A stretch of 64,000 nucleotides of DNA from Mesostigma viride (taxonomy: Eukaryota > Streptophyta > Mesostigmatophyceae > Mesostigmatales > Mesostigmataceae). The notes beneath the pieces were generated by a model, which was given only the letters and a program-made list of their open reading frames with translations, had not been told where the DNA came from and ran no database searches. This document shows positions 11,597 through 21,019 of this stretch, piece by piece. Location: positions 183,501 through 247,500 of the forward strand of contig RPFO01000059.1 of NCBI GenBank assembly GCA_009746045.1. The letters run 5' to 3'. Both the position numbers and the translations under genes were made by a program. Each line of letters opens with the position of its first letter. Position 1 is the first letter of the stretch.

Positions 11597-12496
11597 TTGA
11601 GGATGCAGGGCTTCCGCGCAGTGCTGGAGGAGCACGTGACCTGGCCGCTGGCCGAGAAGATGACCTCGCTGAACACCACGCTCAACACGGTCGAGGCCCG
11701 GGTCTCCAACGTGGAAACCAAGGTCGTCCACAAGCTACAACCACAGTTCACGGCGCTACACACCGCGGCGCAGGCTTCGGAAACGCATGCTGCACTTGTC
11801 TCTCGCCTTAACCAGGTGGAAGGCAAGTGCGGCGTGCTCATGAAGAAGCTTGAGGCCATCACCGCCCACACCGAGGCCCTGGCCACACAGGTCCCAAAGC
11901 TAGCGGAGCAGACGGCCACCATTGCCTCCCAGCCACCCCGGCAGGATGCTGGTGACCTCCCGCTCTCCTACGCGGACCTGCTGCGGACAGCGACCGCCTC
12001 CACCACCGACGCCATCGCCACGAAGCTCCAGGAGCTGGAGGACCACCGCCAGGCCCAGCAACGGGAGGTCACCGATCGCGCTCGCCGCGAGTGCCGAGTG
12101 GTGCTACGTCGCTTCCCCCAGAAGCCAGGTGAGACGTCAACCTCCCTTGCTGACGAGATCAAGAAACAGCTTCTTACCCTCATGGGCCTGGTAGGTGAGG
12201 TAGAACTGCGTGGGTGCCACCGCCTTCCCCACTCACGGGACAAGGCGGCCACCCCACCAGTCCTGCTCACCTTCCTCTCCCCTGAGGATAAGCAGCGGTT
12301 CCTCTCTCGTCGCAAGCGGTTGCACGACCTCACCTGGACGCTGGATGACGACCTAACCCCCGCTCAGCAACAGCAGCGACGCGACCTGTGGCCGGAATAC
12401 CTCCGCCATAAGCAGGACCCCCAGAAGCCCAAGGTGTACTGGAGGGGCGGGGACCTGATGATCAACCACAAGATGTGGACGCCCCCAGCGGGCTAG
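11597..12496 (+). CDS. Retroelement ORF1 protein, 5'-truncated but open
   Basis: About 299 codons without a stop. The first few residues come from the target DNA; element sequence begins at 11614. Seen in order: a heptad-like helical region (MTSLNTTLNTVEARVSNVE), a second helical stretch to about residue 190 (KLQELEDHRQAQQREV), a middle domain starting RECRVVLRRFPQKPGET, a GCHRLPHSRDKAATPPVLL segment, and a C-terminal block with WTLDDDLTPAQQQQRRDLW and VYWRGGDLMINHK. This is the cleanest ORF1 in the window and the best query for a family search. It lacks the N-terminal domain present near 14.9 and 21.2 kb. Expression is doubtful because the insertion is truncated. Confidence 0.6.
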   Translation: MRMQGFRAVLEEHVTWPLAEKMTSLNTTLNTVEARVSNVETKVVHKLQPQFTALHTAAQASETHAALVSRLNQVEGKCGVLMKKLEAITAHTEALATQVPKLAEQTATIASQPPRQDAGDLPLSYADLLRTATASTTDAIATKLQELEDHRQAQQREVTDRARRECRVVLRRFPQKPGETSTSLADEIKKQLLTLMGLVGEVELRGCHRLPHSRDKAATPPVLLTFLSPEDKQRFLSRRKRLHDLTWTLDDDLTPAQQQQRRDLWPEYLRHKQDPQKPKVYWRGGDLMINHKMWTPPAG

Positions 12497-12916
12497 AATA
12501 GCAATAGCCCTAGCTTGTAACCATTGGAGTCACTGTCGCTAAGGCAGCCATGCCTAGAATGTTTGCCTAGCTGTGCCAACAAACCTAGTCACGTGCCGCC
12601 AACGCACGGTACACAACCAGCCATAGCCTTAGCCTAGTTCTAGTACAGCCATGCTACGCCCTGGCTATGTTCAGATTACTTGCCCACGCTCCTTGCTATG
12701 ACATGCTCACATGGGTCTTATTGCACCCACAGTTTGCCGGATCGTTAGCCTGTCCTTTTAGCTAGCCGCGCCCGATTGCAGCTGTGGCATGCCTTTGGCA
12801 TGAAGGAGACTGGGGGTCTCTGCCCTTTCTCCTGTAGTGCACACACAGGGATTAAAAGCACTTCGGTGCTCCGTGACTCCCCAACGGGAGCACGAGTTTA
12901 ATTAATTAATTAATTA
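11614..12916 (+). mobile_element. ORF1-only retroelement, family B, nested in ORF2 fragment
   Basis: A 1.3-kb insertion flanked by the perfect 11-bp duplication ATGCAGGGCTT (11603-11613 and 12917-12927). It contains an open ORF1 region, a 3' UTR, the hairpin CTCCC-CAAC-GGGAG (12877-12890) and a (TTAA)n tail. It is 5'-truncated compared with the unit at 4016-5914, and no ORF2 sequence lies between the duplications. Confidence 0.85.
12877..12890 (+). other. Family B 3'-terminal hairpin
   Basis: CTCCC-CAAC-GGGAG, a perfect 5-bp stem with the same CAAC loop as family A. An outer pairing GTGCTCC/GGAGCAC is also possible. It is followed by CACGAGTTTAATTAATTAA. Confidence 0.7.
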
Positions 12917-13110
12917 ATGCAGGGCTTCTGGGATAATTATCTGTACTCCGCGCCCGCATGATAGACAAGGAGAAATGGGCTGCCGTCTGCGATAAGCACC
13001 TTCCTGTGGGGCATGTTGCTGTTTTCTCCCCACGGGCCGGCCCCGCGCGGCCCATTGGTAGAATGCAGGGTAAAGTCCGATCAGGTGGAGGTTATTGCCC
13101 CTGAGGATTT

Positions 13111-13596
13111 TTTTTGTTTATTGAGTGTCTTACCGATCATGACGGAAATCTTGCCGAAACCCAGCAAATTTTTTAAAGCTTAATACCAATAACAATTTAA
13201 ACGCATCCTTGACGCTAGGTAAAGCCCATAAAACCTGACAATCACCGCCGCCAGCGCGCATTCTAATTTATTCCTCTCGACGAAAACATCAGATTGGACC
13301 CCCGTGGCGATGGTCATCAATAAAATCATCGACACTGCAAAAAACGCGAACTCCGCTACGAAGTAGTATCATTTACTCATCGTCTTTAAGATTCGCTCAG
13401 TTTCTCTGCATTCCGCGAGCTATCTTTTTCTACTCTGCCTGAAAGCACGTCGCCATGGCCAGCTCCGGTAGGGGTGCGCGCACCGTGCACTGGTCACTTT
13501 TTCACGGTACGGACGGGTACCGCGAATTTTTCGGCGCCAAAAATATTCGCGCCGGGACCGTCCCCTTAAAACTCGTACTCCCGTTGGGGAGTCACG
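13111..13596 (-). mobile_element. Insertion with 10-bp TSD; possible 3' transduction
   Basis: Flanked by CCCTGAGGAT (13101-13110 and 13597-13606), which interrupts the ORF2 fragment. On the minus strand it starts with the last bases of a family B 3' end (hairpin, then GTACGAGTTTTAAGG), continues into about 455 bp unrelated to any element here, and ends in CAATAAACAAAAAAA. The layout fits a truncated element that carried downstream DNA to a new A-rich end. A composite of two events is also possible. Confidence 0.5.
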
Positions 13597-13695
13597 ACCC
13601 TGAGGATAGCCGCTTGACTACCGCCTCGTCTGCCCTTGTAGTAGAGGACAGCTCAGATGAGCTAGGATTATATCCCCCTCTATTGATCTTCAACC

Positions 13696-13858
13696 GCCGC
13701 TAACATGCCTCCGTTGGGAGATCATGTAGCACATATTCCTTGCTGGATGGGTGGAGGTGGACGAAGCCGCGTAATCGAACTAACCTAACTCTAAGCTATC
13801 TAGTCTAGAAAATCCTAACTACACTACTAGCTCTGCAAAACGCCCCTTAATTAAATTT
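13696..13858 (-). mobile_element. Family C 3' end with 15-bp TSD
   Basis: Reverse complement of the terminal part of the ORF2 unit at 26050-26160 (hairpin seen as GCCTCCGTTGGGAG). It is flanked by TATTGATCTTCAACC at 13681-13695 and 13859-13873. Confidence 0.7.
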
Positions 13859-14149
13859 TATTGATCTTCAACCTGGACTGTGGGAAACCTTGCGAACCGA
13901 TCGAAGGCCTGTGTCGCCCTGCCTGTCGTCATCGCCCCACATCTGCCTACCACCGCCAGTGGCTTTCCTTGTGGCCGCGGTGCCTGTGCTCTCGCGCCCT
14001 CTTGCCCTCGTCCAACATCGGCCAGCTGTCACTGCATGAAAGACGCGACGCGCATTCGCTGTCGTCTTTGGATCGACCAAAGGACACGCACTAATAACCT
14101 TAGTCTTCCGAAGCAAACTTGAAATAGTTTCTCGTACAGCTTAACGTCC

Positions 14150-14445
14150 TAGGTCCGTAACTCGAGCTACCGTTGCTGAAATGTGGACAGAGTTATCAGC
14201 GGCCAGGCAACGGCGTAAGGAATTCCAAGACTAGTGAATATTTTACGACTTTTCAGCGACTTCAGTACTTTCCGTCACCCCTGCATGGCATCTTGTCGTA
14301 CAGTGTACTACAAATTTACGATGGAATAGAACTCGCCTCCGATTGATATTTACCTCGGATAACTCGCCTCCGATTGATATATTTTATCTTGATAGATGCA
14401 TGCCTCTTAATTATTGAAATTCAAGCTACCTCTGGGTTAATTAAT
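14150..14445 (+). repeat. Dispersed repeat related to 36.85-37.40 kb
   Basis: Shares blocks such as CAGTACTTTCCGTCACCC, AACTCGCCTCC and a GATAGAtGCATGC segment with the direct repeats at 36855-37395. It is more diverged and has a small internal duplication (AACTCGCCTCCGATTGATAT twice). Identity unknown. Confidence 0.6.
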
Positions 14446-14499
14446 GTCAGCCCCCGCCTCTGAGAAATTGAGAAGCGGGGCCAGATTCTCAATTAACGC

Positions 14500-14690
14500 C
14501 TGGATGGCACTGTCACCCGCATGTTACGTTCCATGCATTTCCCAGGTCAAATATGCCGCGCACGTGAGCCAGGACGATTTATATGGAGGCATGCCGCTCA
14601 TCAGTCAGATAATAATATCAAGCATCGTAGACTACAATTGGCAGGGCATCTGGCCCGCGCATCAACCAGGTAGACACATCCCGTTGTACG
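14500..14690 (+). pseudogene. ORF2 C-terminal fragment
   Basis: Translates to a degenerate version of the conserved ORF2 tail (GTVTRMLRS, then HRRLQLAGHLARA, then a CAACCAGGTAGACAC stretch), matching 19.5-19.75 kb (minus) and 25.6-25.75 kb. It abuts the ORF1 unit that follows. Confidence 0.6.
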
Positions 14691-14769
14691 TCCTATTGCT
14701 CGGCTGCGGCCGCGGCCTTGCCGTCACGGCCTCCTCACGTGGAGAAGGACGGCCAAAGCCAAACGCTAC

Positions 14770-15950
14770 AATGGTCGATCAGCTCACCTTGGACCATACC
14801 CAGCTACAGGCGGACATGGCGGGGGCCTTCATGCAGCCTCCCATGTCTCCGGCCCCACATGTCTCCGGCCGATGCTATGCACTGCATCTTCTATACGGGG
14901 ACTACTACGCCTCGCTTTACGACCTGTGCCTCCATCTCCACGACACCAATCGCCTCCTCTGCACCGACGGCAGCCGCTGGCACAACGTCAGCATGGTCTT
15001 CGGATCCCCCCGCCCCCGCCTCCAGCATGCCATCCTCAACACCCCTCTCCAGCGCTCTGACGGCGAGATCTGGGCTCCGTCCATCTCCGCCCTCACCCTT
15101 CGTTCCATCCTTACGGAAGCCTTTCAGCAGCACGTGACCCCCCTTGCCGCCGATGTGGCAGCAATGGGGGGCACGCTGCCGCTACTGAACTTCCTCACCT
15201 CGCCTCTACCACCGCCGACTCTGGACACCTCCACTGCCATTTCCACCTCCACTGCCGACATCAAAGCCCAGCTCCTCGACCTCGACCAACGCCTTCACTG
15301 AGCCACCGCCACCGCCCTTGAGTGCTTGCATGACACCGCCGGCCTCACCGCCCAGGCGGTGAAGGACATCGCCGCCCAGTCGGCACCTGCTGGCCCGGCT
15401 GGCGATGCTCCCACCACCTGGGCGGACTTGCTTAACATCACACCATGCACCTCCACCACCTCCACCATCGCGGCACAACTCAAGCAACAAGCCCTCGACC
15501 TTCGCGAGGAGGCCGACATCACCCAGCGCAGCCACAATGTCATCGACAAGCACTTCGACCAGCCGGCAGGTGAGACCTCCACAAGCCTTCTCGCGGCATT
15601 TAAGCGCGACACTTTTGCCCCCATGCAACTCACTGGTGAGCTGCGGATGTCGGCTGTTCGCCTCGACCGGCCCCGCGCGCGGGGTAAGGCTGGCCCGGCA
15701 CCCGTCGGTGCTCCTCACCTTTAAGTACACGGCGGACAAGCTGGCGCGTTCCTTAAATGCCGCAAGAAGCTCTCGGAGACTCGCTTCACGCTGGACGACG
15801 ACTTGACCCTCAGTGGCCCAGCAACAGCGGCGACGCGAGCTATAGCCTACCTATACCTTCAGCTCCGGCAGAGCGCAAGGGGGAAGCCGGTATACTGGAG
15901 GGGGGCGGTCATCCACGTTGACCACAAGCCCTAGCTGGCAGGCACCTCCT
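14770..15950 (+). pseudogene. Retroelement ORF1 protein, stop and frameshift
   Basis: One frame runs from 14444 to an in-frame TGA at 15299-15301, where the 21.6-kb copy reads through. The same frame resumes to about 15710, then shifts. It shows the N-terminal domain (YYASLYDLCLHLHDTNRLL, then GSRWHNVSMVFGSPRP), the QQHVTPLAADVAA segment, the helical AQLLDLDQRL region, the middle domain and TLDDDLTL. Closest to the copy at 21.0-22.26 kb. Non-functional as sequenced. Confidence 0.7.
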
Positions 15951-16093
15951 GCCACCTCAGACTAGGGAATATACTGATACCAGTAGTGTAGATTAGTCAG
16001 GCTTAGCCTAGCATGTGGCCCACACGCATGTGCGCCCATAATGCCGCCCCCATGGATGATGCCTTCAGAATTTAGCCAAGCCATGCCTATAAT

Positions 16094-16213
16094 AGCTTAC
16101 ATTCCCACCCTTGCATGAAGTAGCCCTGCATGAATGTATTCAAAGTCATATGCCCCTTCTCAGGGATGTGCTACATTTACTCCCAACGGAGTTATTATGT
16201 TCCTAATTAATTA
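16094..16213 (+). mobile_element. 120-bp family A 3' end nested insertion
   Basis: Flanked by the 11-bp duplication ATGCCTATAAT (16083-16093 and 16214-16224). It carries the terminal family A sequence with the hairpin at 16179-16192 and a TTAATTA tail, in the same orientation as its host element. Confidence 0.8.
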
Positions 16214-16541
16214 ATGCCTATAATGGGACCCCCATGGATGTTGCACTAAGAATTTAGCCATGCTATATTCTGATCCATGCTATATGCCTATGCAGAGAGA
16301 TGCTCTCTGTCGAGAAGCCATGCCCTAGCTCTTGTATAGCCATGATCATGATCTTCCCGGCCCACCTATGACGGGCTCCCCTTAGCTGGAAGTTGCCCGA
16401 GACTCTGGGTGGTGCAGGTGCCCTAGTGCACCTAGAGCAAGTGTTGTTTACACTCCCACCCTTGCAGGAAGTAGCCTAGAATGTATTATAGGCCATCTGC
16501 CCCTTCTCAAGGGCTATGTGCTACAGATACTCCCAACGGAG

Positions 16542-16760
16542 AAACATAACTCCGTTGGGAGTACATGTAGCACATATCCCGGAGAAGGGGCATATGGCTT
16601 TTAATACATTCTGGGCTACTTCCTGCAAGAGTGGAATGTAAGCAACACTTGCTCTAGGTGCCTCGAGGGCACCGGCACCACCATGCTGTCTCGGGTTCAA
16701 CCGGCCAACTAACTAAGGGGATCCCGGGATGGGGGAGGAAGATCATCATGGCTACTGATA
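16542..16760 (-). mobile_element. Family A 3' end inserted into a family A hairpin
   Basis: A 219-bp antisense copy begins with AAACATAACTCCGTTGGGAG right after the host hairpin and is flanked by CAACGGAG (16534-16541 and 16761-16768). Removing it restores ACTCCCAACGGAGTTATG. It has no TTAA tail, and its 8-bp duplication is the shortest seen here. Confidence 0.65.
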
Positions 16761-16800
16761 CAACGGAGTTATGTTCCTAATTAATTAATTAATTAATTGG

Positions 16801-17987
16801 CCTCCCCGTGATACATGGATTAAAAAAAATGCATGCAGAATGAGCTAGTATTGCATCAGGTTGTCCAGAGGTTTACAAGCCTCCTCAGGTAGGGAAGGTG
16901 CACATCCGGCCCGTCACGTCAAATTGTGTCAACCAGGGCCGGCCTGCCCCCTAGACAAGTACCCGTTTGATCGTTTGAATTCATTAGCACTGATGTCACG
17001 GACGCGAGCTATGTCATCCGGGCGGCGCCCACTATGCACAAGACCGGTGACGTGCGCAAGGAATTTGTTTTCTACGCATTTTCGACAAAGGCTAGTGACC
17101 GGGGGGGACACTAGCACTTGCAGCATAAGAGCGGACGGAAGTGTACGTGCACGCGCGCCGGGCCAGGCACAGCTGGGCGCGCAGCACTGACTTGAGCGGA
17201 CGGCAGCACAAGTGCGCAGCGTCGAGAGGATCATACGCGTGTTAACTAGTGGACAGCTGGAGCTGAAGCTGAACTGCTGGGCTTCAACAGCGCCGAGGCT
17301 ATTGACAGGCCAGGTGTCTTTGTGGTGTAGAATAGCGGGTCAACGTTATGAGGACTGGACAGAAAATGGAAAAGGACAATTTGCGGTGCGGAGCCAGATC
17401 GCTGGAATGAATGCGAAATCGCTGGCAGCCCTACAAAGGGATTTCCGTTCTAGAAAGGAACGATTAGACGCAATGTTTGCTGGGCCACTCACACGCAAGG
17501 TGTGAGCGTGCAGATTGTCTGAAGGATATTATGCTTCGACCTTGGTGGACGTGACTCAATGCCGGACATTCCCAGGGACAGAAATGCCGGAGCCTCTAGG
17601 AGATGAGATCGGCAACAGGGTAGCAATTTAGATTTGTCGGGATGCCTTCCTGCTTTTGTTGGCATGTGTGGTAGAAAGCCAGGACGGCAACTGGAATGCG
17701 GTTTCTATTTGCATGGTTCAGGCAGCAAGATAGTTTTGGCATTCCTGGCTGGACTGACAAGTGTGGCGTGTGTCATGCGTGTGGCATGACGAATGGTTTG
17801 GTTCATGATAGTCGAAGAGGACTCTCACGCAGCGTGTAGTCTCTTCGAGTCTCTCGTTAGTGGCCTTCGTGTTTCTCCCTTTCCTTGGGAGCAAGGCCGG
17901 TAGCATGTCATGGAGCGCTGCCTAACTGCGGGCTCGTGAGCATGGAGTGCATCGATATTGAGACTATCAACGTGTTGTATAATTGTA
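16801..17987. other. No supported gene; one weak ORF at 17212-17505
   Basis: The frame 17212-17505 (+, 97 codons) ends in a plausible helical stretch (MNAKSLAALQRDFRSRKE) followed by AAGGTGTGAG, which could be a splice donor. No family is recognised and no partner exon was found. The rest shows nothing. Confidence 0.25.
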
Positions 17988-17991
17988 TTAA

Positions 17992-18624
17992 CCCTTGGAT
18001 GGTGTCTAACTCGTTCCTAAAAGTAGTTACCAGTTGCACTTTGCACTATAAAGTCCACAAACCAACCTAATAACAATTTTACTATCCATATTGGGACCAA
18101 AGCACACACATATATTGAGTTACTTGGGGGTCATGTTGGTGGTCATGTTGCAATGTCCTATGGGTACATTTTAAGGACCCCCCCCAGGGGGATCCGCTGG
18201 GTGCGAGACATGATACACCTAAAATGCATTTTATGTGGTTTAAACAACTTTATTGGACCTGGCCTTGGAAAGGCAGTTAAATTGGTAGCCATGCATGGCT
18301 TCTGAACACTCACATCACTGGTTGTCCCAGGGACCCAGCTGTACTATCTAAAAATAACTGGAAGATGACAAGCTAAAAATGAGTGGCAGCTGTGCACCAG
18401 GGTACCCCCCTGTACTGTAACCGTCAATTAGTCCCTGCAAACTTGGTCTGAACATAGTGATGTCCGGTATCAGGGTGTACTACACATCTAGCTCTAGCAG
18501 CAGACCTAAAAATATCACGGAAATATCTACTGGCATTCGCGCCAGCTCGGTTCTAAAACTGGTCACTATTTGTAGTTACGAGTAAAACTGGTAACTAGAA
18601 ATAGGTACTAGTACCATCCAAGGG
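17992..18624. mobile_element. piggyBac-like non-autonomous DNA transposon (MITE)
   Basis: A 633-bp unit bounded by TTAA on both sides (17988-17991 and 18625-18628). Its ends are inverted repeats starting CCCTTGGATGGT; the similarity continues inward for about 50 bases with gaps, including GTTACCAGTT on both arms. TTAA target duplication and CCC-starting termini are hallmarks of the piggyBac superfamily. No transposase frame is present, so it must depend on an enzyme elsewhere. Confidence 0.75.
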
Positions 18625-19109
18625 TTAACTTTCTCAATAAATTCCGCATGTGCGGCTTCATCATCAGACTGTGCAAAGTGTGTGTTGTGAAAGCATTGAA
18701 CATTCGATATAGCAGGGGAGGCAAAAGCACCCTCTTGCACCATCATATTGTCGCAATTAGTAGAGTAGTTGGAGCGTCTAGCTAACGCCCCAGCAAGGAT
18801 ATTCAAACGCGGCACGCGACGGTACACAAGGGGATCAAGAAGGTGGTCATCAGGCACGAGGGATAGTCCTTGTCCTCGGCTGAGAGCCCTCCTTTCATGC
18901 TGATAGCTAGCACTAAAGGCATTTACGTATATTTTGAGGGTTGAATGGGTAGATCCATGTGTTGCGGCAACTGGGGCCACTCGGCCGTGGCCACGGTCGT
19001 TCTCGGAATGACTATGTGACTATAGCTATAGGCCATCCGGCTAGGTTTGCGGCAGCTAAGCCATGCTAGCCGGTAAAGCGCCGCCTGACGCATGATGTGA
19101 TACAGCACA
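18625..19109. other. No supported gene
   Basis: A minus-strand open frame (18576-18980) overlaps the transposon end and resembles nothing known to me. Nothing else is seen. Confidence 0.4.
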
Positions 19110-20907
19110 TTAATTAATTAATTAGACTCGTGCTCCTGTTGGGGAGTCACGTAGCATTAACCCCGATGGATGGATGGATGGATGGATGGGTGCAAACAGT
19201 CCTACCGGTCTAATCTATCTACATCAGCTACACACTACATCTATCTAACAGCATCATAACTACAACATCTATCTAGACAGCCGCACGCTGCCCTAGGGGA
19301 GCTATATCTGGCATGCCTCCCACGGGATTGCACACGCGGGCGCTTCCCCACTGGGGGGGGCTCGTTGTCCTCTATGACCTGGGTCCACTTGGCCTTGTCC
19401 ATCATCTTCTTCCAAATCACGGAGAGGCCTAGGCCCCCCATGTCCTCTACTAGCTGTTCTTTGAAGGTGCGGGCCTTGCGGCGTCTAACATCACTGGGCC
19501 CGGCCCACGTCAGGAGGTAGTGCCGGCCAGGCTGGGCTGGTCGCAGTCCTGCGGGGGGGCCACGTGAGGTGTCTACCTGGTTGGTGCGAGCTAGGTGCCC
19601 TACTAGTTGCAGGCGTCGCTGCTTAATGGTGCTGGTGATATAGGGCATGCCCTGGTACAGGTCCTCATTGCGGACATGAGCAGCATATCCTACTCTGAAA
19701 ATGGAACGCAGCATGTTGGTGACCGCGCCGTCCAGCTTGCGGGCCAGGTCGGCGGTGAGGGTCCACGTCTCGGCCCCATACGTGAGAACAGGAAGGACGA
19801 GGACTTTGAACAGGTCCTGTTTCTCGATCTTGCCCAGGGGCTTGCGCCACAGGGCCCGGTACTGGCGTAAAGCGTGCCATGCAGGCGAGGGAGATGCGAT
19901 GGTCCACATCCGACGTCTCGGCCCCATACGTGAGAATAGGAAGGACGAGGACTTGGAACAGGTCCTGTTTCTCGATCTTGCCCAGGGGCTTGCGCCACAG
20001 GGCCCGGTACTGGCGTAAAGCGTGCCAGGCGAGGGAGATGCGATGGTCCACATCAACCTCACAGCTGGGGCCGCAGGCTGCCCAGTGCTCAGCTTGACGC
20101 GGTCCCGATACAGGACTCGAGAGCCGTCGAGGAGATAGAGGGGCGGCGGTGAGTTGGTGAGCCGGCAACCGCCAGGGCCTCTGTCTTCTTGCTGACCTCA
20201 AGCCCCACTGCACGGGCCTCGATAGCCAGGCAGTCAAGCCATGTCTGCACGTGCTCAGTGTCCTCGAATTAAGAGGGTGGTATCGTCTGCGTAGATGATG
20301 TCTGCGCCAGCCGAATCTCCGTGTCCGCACCGCCATGCCAGAATTTGTTAGCAACCTGCGCTCCTGGTTCCCTGCCCACGATGCGGGCAAATCGCTTGCG
20401 CGCCTGAATCATTACGTATTCGACCACAATAATGAACAGGTAGGGCGACAGCACGCAGCCCTGCCACACACCCTTCTGTAAAGGGCATGGGGGCGTGGTC
20501 CCGTAAGAAGTGCGCACCGAAGTGGTGGACCCTTCATACAGGTTGCGGATGACAGCAATCAGGGGGCGGGGGATCCGGAACAGCTCGAGGATGTCCCAAA
20601 GCGCAGGCCAGAAAACCGAATCGAAGGCTTTGATGAAGTCCACCAGCACAAGGTGCGAAGGGGACTCACCAGGCTGAAGGCGTTGCAGTTCCTCCACCAG
20701 TCGGCGAGTAGCGAAGAGCGCCTGTACTGTGTTGCGACCTGAACGGAAGCCGTGCTGAGTCTCGCTGAGGTGACCGTCCAGGGCCGTGCGCAGGCGGTTC
20801 AGGATGAGCCGCATAAGAAGCTTGAGGGGGGCACTTTGAATGCACACCCCTCTGTAGTTGCCGGGGTTGGCAGGCGTACAGCACATGATGTAGTACACCA
20901 CAGGTAC
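19110..20907 (-). mobile_element. 5'-truncated ORF2 retroelement with family B 3' end
   Basis: Minus-strand copy: reverse transcriptase region from 20907 down, C-terminal region to about 19265, then a 3' UTR with a short CCAT repeat, the hairpin CTCCCCAACAGGAG (19133-19146) and (TTAA)n at 19110-19124. The 3' end is the same type as that of the ORF1-only unit at 11614-12916. Confidence 0.8.
19265..20907 (-). pseudogene. Non-LTR reverse transcriptase (ORF2) fragment
   Basis: Conserved blocks on the minus strand: PANPGNYRGV, HLSETQHGFRSGRNTV, motif A LVDFIKAFDSV (about 20621-20648), GVWQGCVLSPYLF, YADD (20282-20293), then a tail with VLTYGAETWTL and RRLQLVGHLARTNQVD. Such tails are typical of RTE-like and some other APE-type LINE ORF2 proteins. 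A stretch of about 147 bp near 19770-20045 is tandemly duplicated, and frameshifts follow the YADD box. The endonuclease domain is missing. Confidence 0.85.
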
Positions 20908-21019
20908 CTACGGTGACAGGACACAGCGCCTTGCCAACTGTAAACACAGCTCAGTTTGCAGTGGGTATGAGGGCAACCTCCCGGCCTCAATGAGGGCAAC
21001 CTCCCGGCCCGGCAACCTC

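Larger units (their letters stand above)
11455..13680 (+). pseudogene. ORF2 C-terminal fragment (family D), split by two insertions
   Basis: Segments 11455-11613, 12928-13110 and 13607-13680 read in order match 36035-36430, the C-terminal part and 3' UTR of a related ORF2. The gaps are exactly two insertions with target-site duplications (11614-12916 and 13111-13596). The sequence has stops and indels; it is a remnant of the region downstream of the reverse transcriptase domain. Confidence 0.7.
14735..16800 (+). mobile_element. ORF1-only retroelement, family A, with two nested inserts
   Basis: Contains ORF1 (14770-15950) and then the family A 3' UTR, interrupted by insertions at 16094-16213 and 16542-16760. 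It ends with CAACGGAGTTATGTTCC and (TTAA)n at 16761-16800. As in the units at 4016 and 11614, the 3' UTR follows ORF1 directly with no reverse transcriptase. The left end is uncertain (about 14.73 kb); a clear target duplication was not found. Confidence 0.7.

Noticed and set aside
11455-12930. ORF2-ORF1 fusion by template switching at 11613
   Set aside because: ORF2 resumes at 12928 after a perfect 11-bp duplication, so this is a nested insertion rather than a chimera.
18576-18980. Minus-strand ORF of 134 codons as a transposase remnant
   Set aside because: It crosses the right end of the piggyBac-like MITE and shows no transposase motif.
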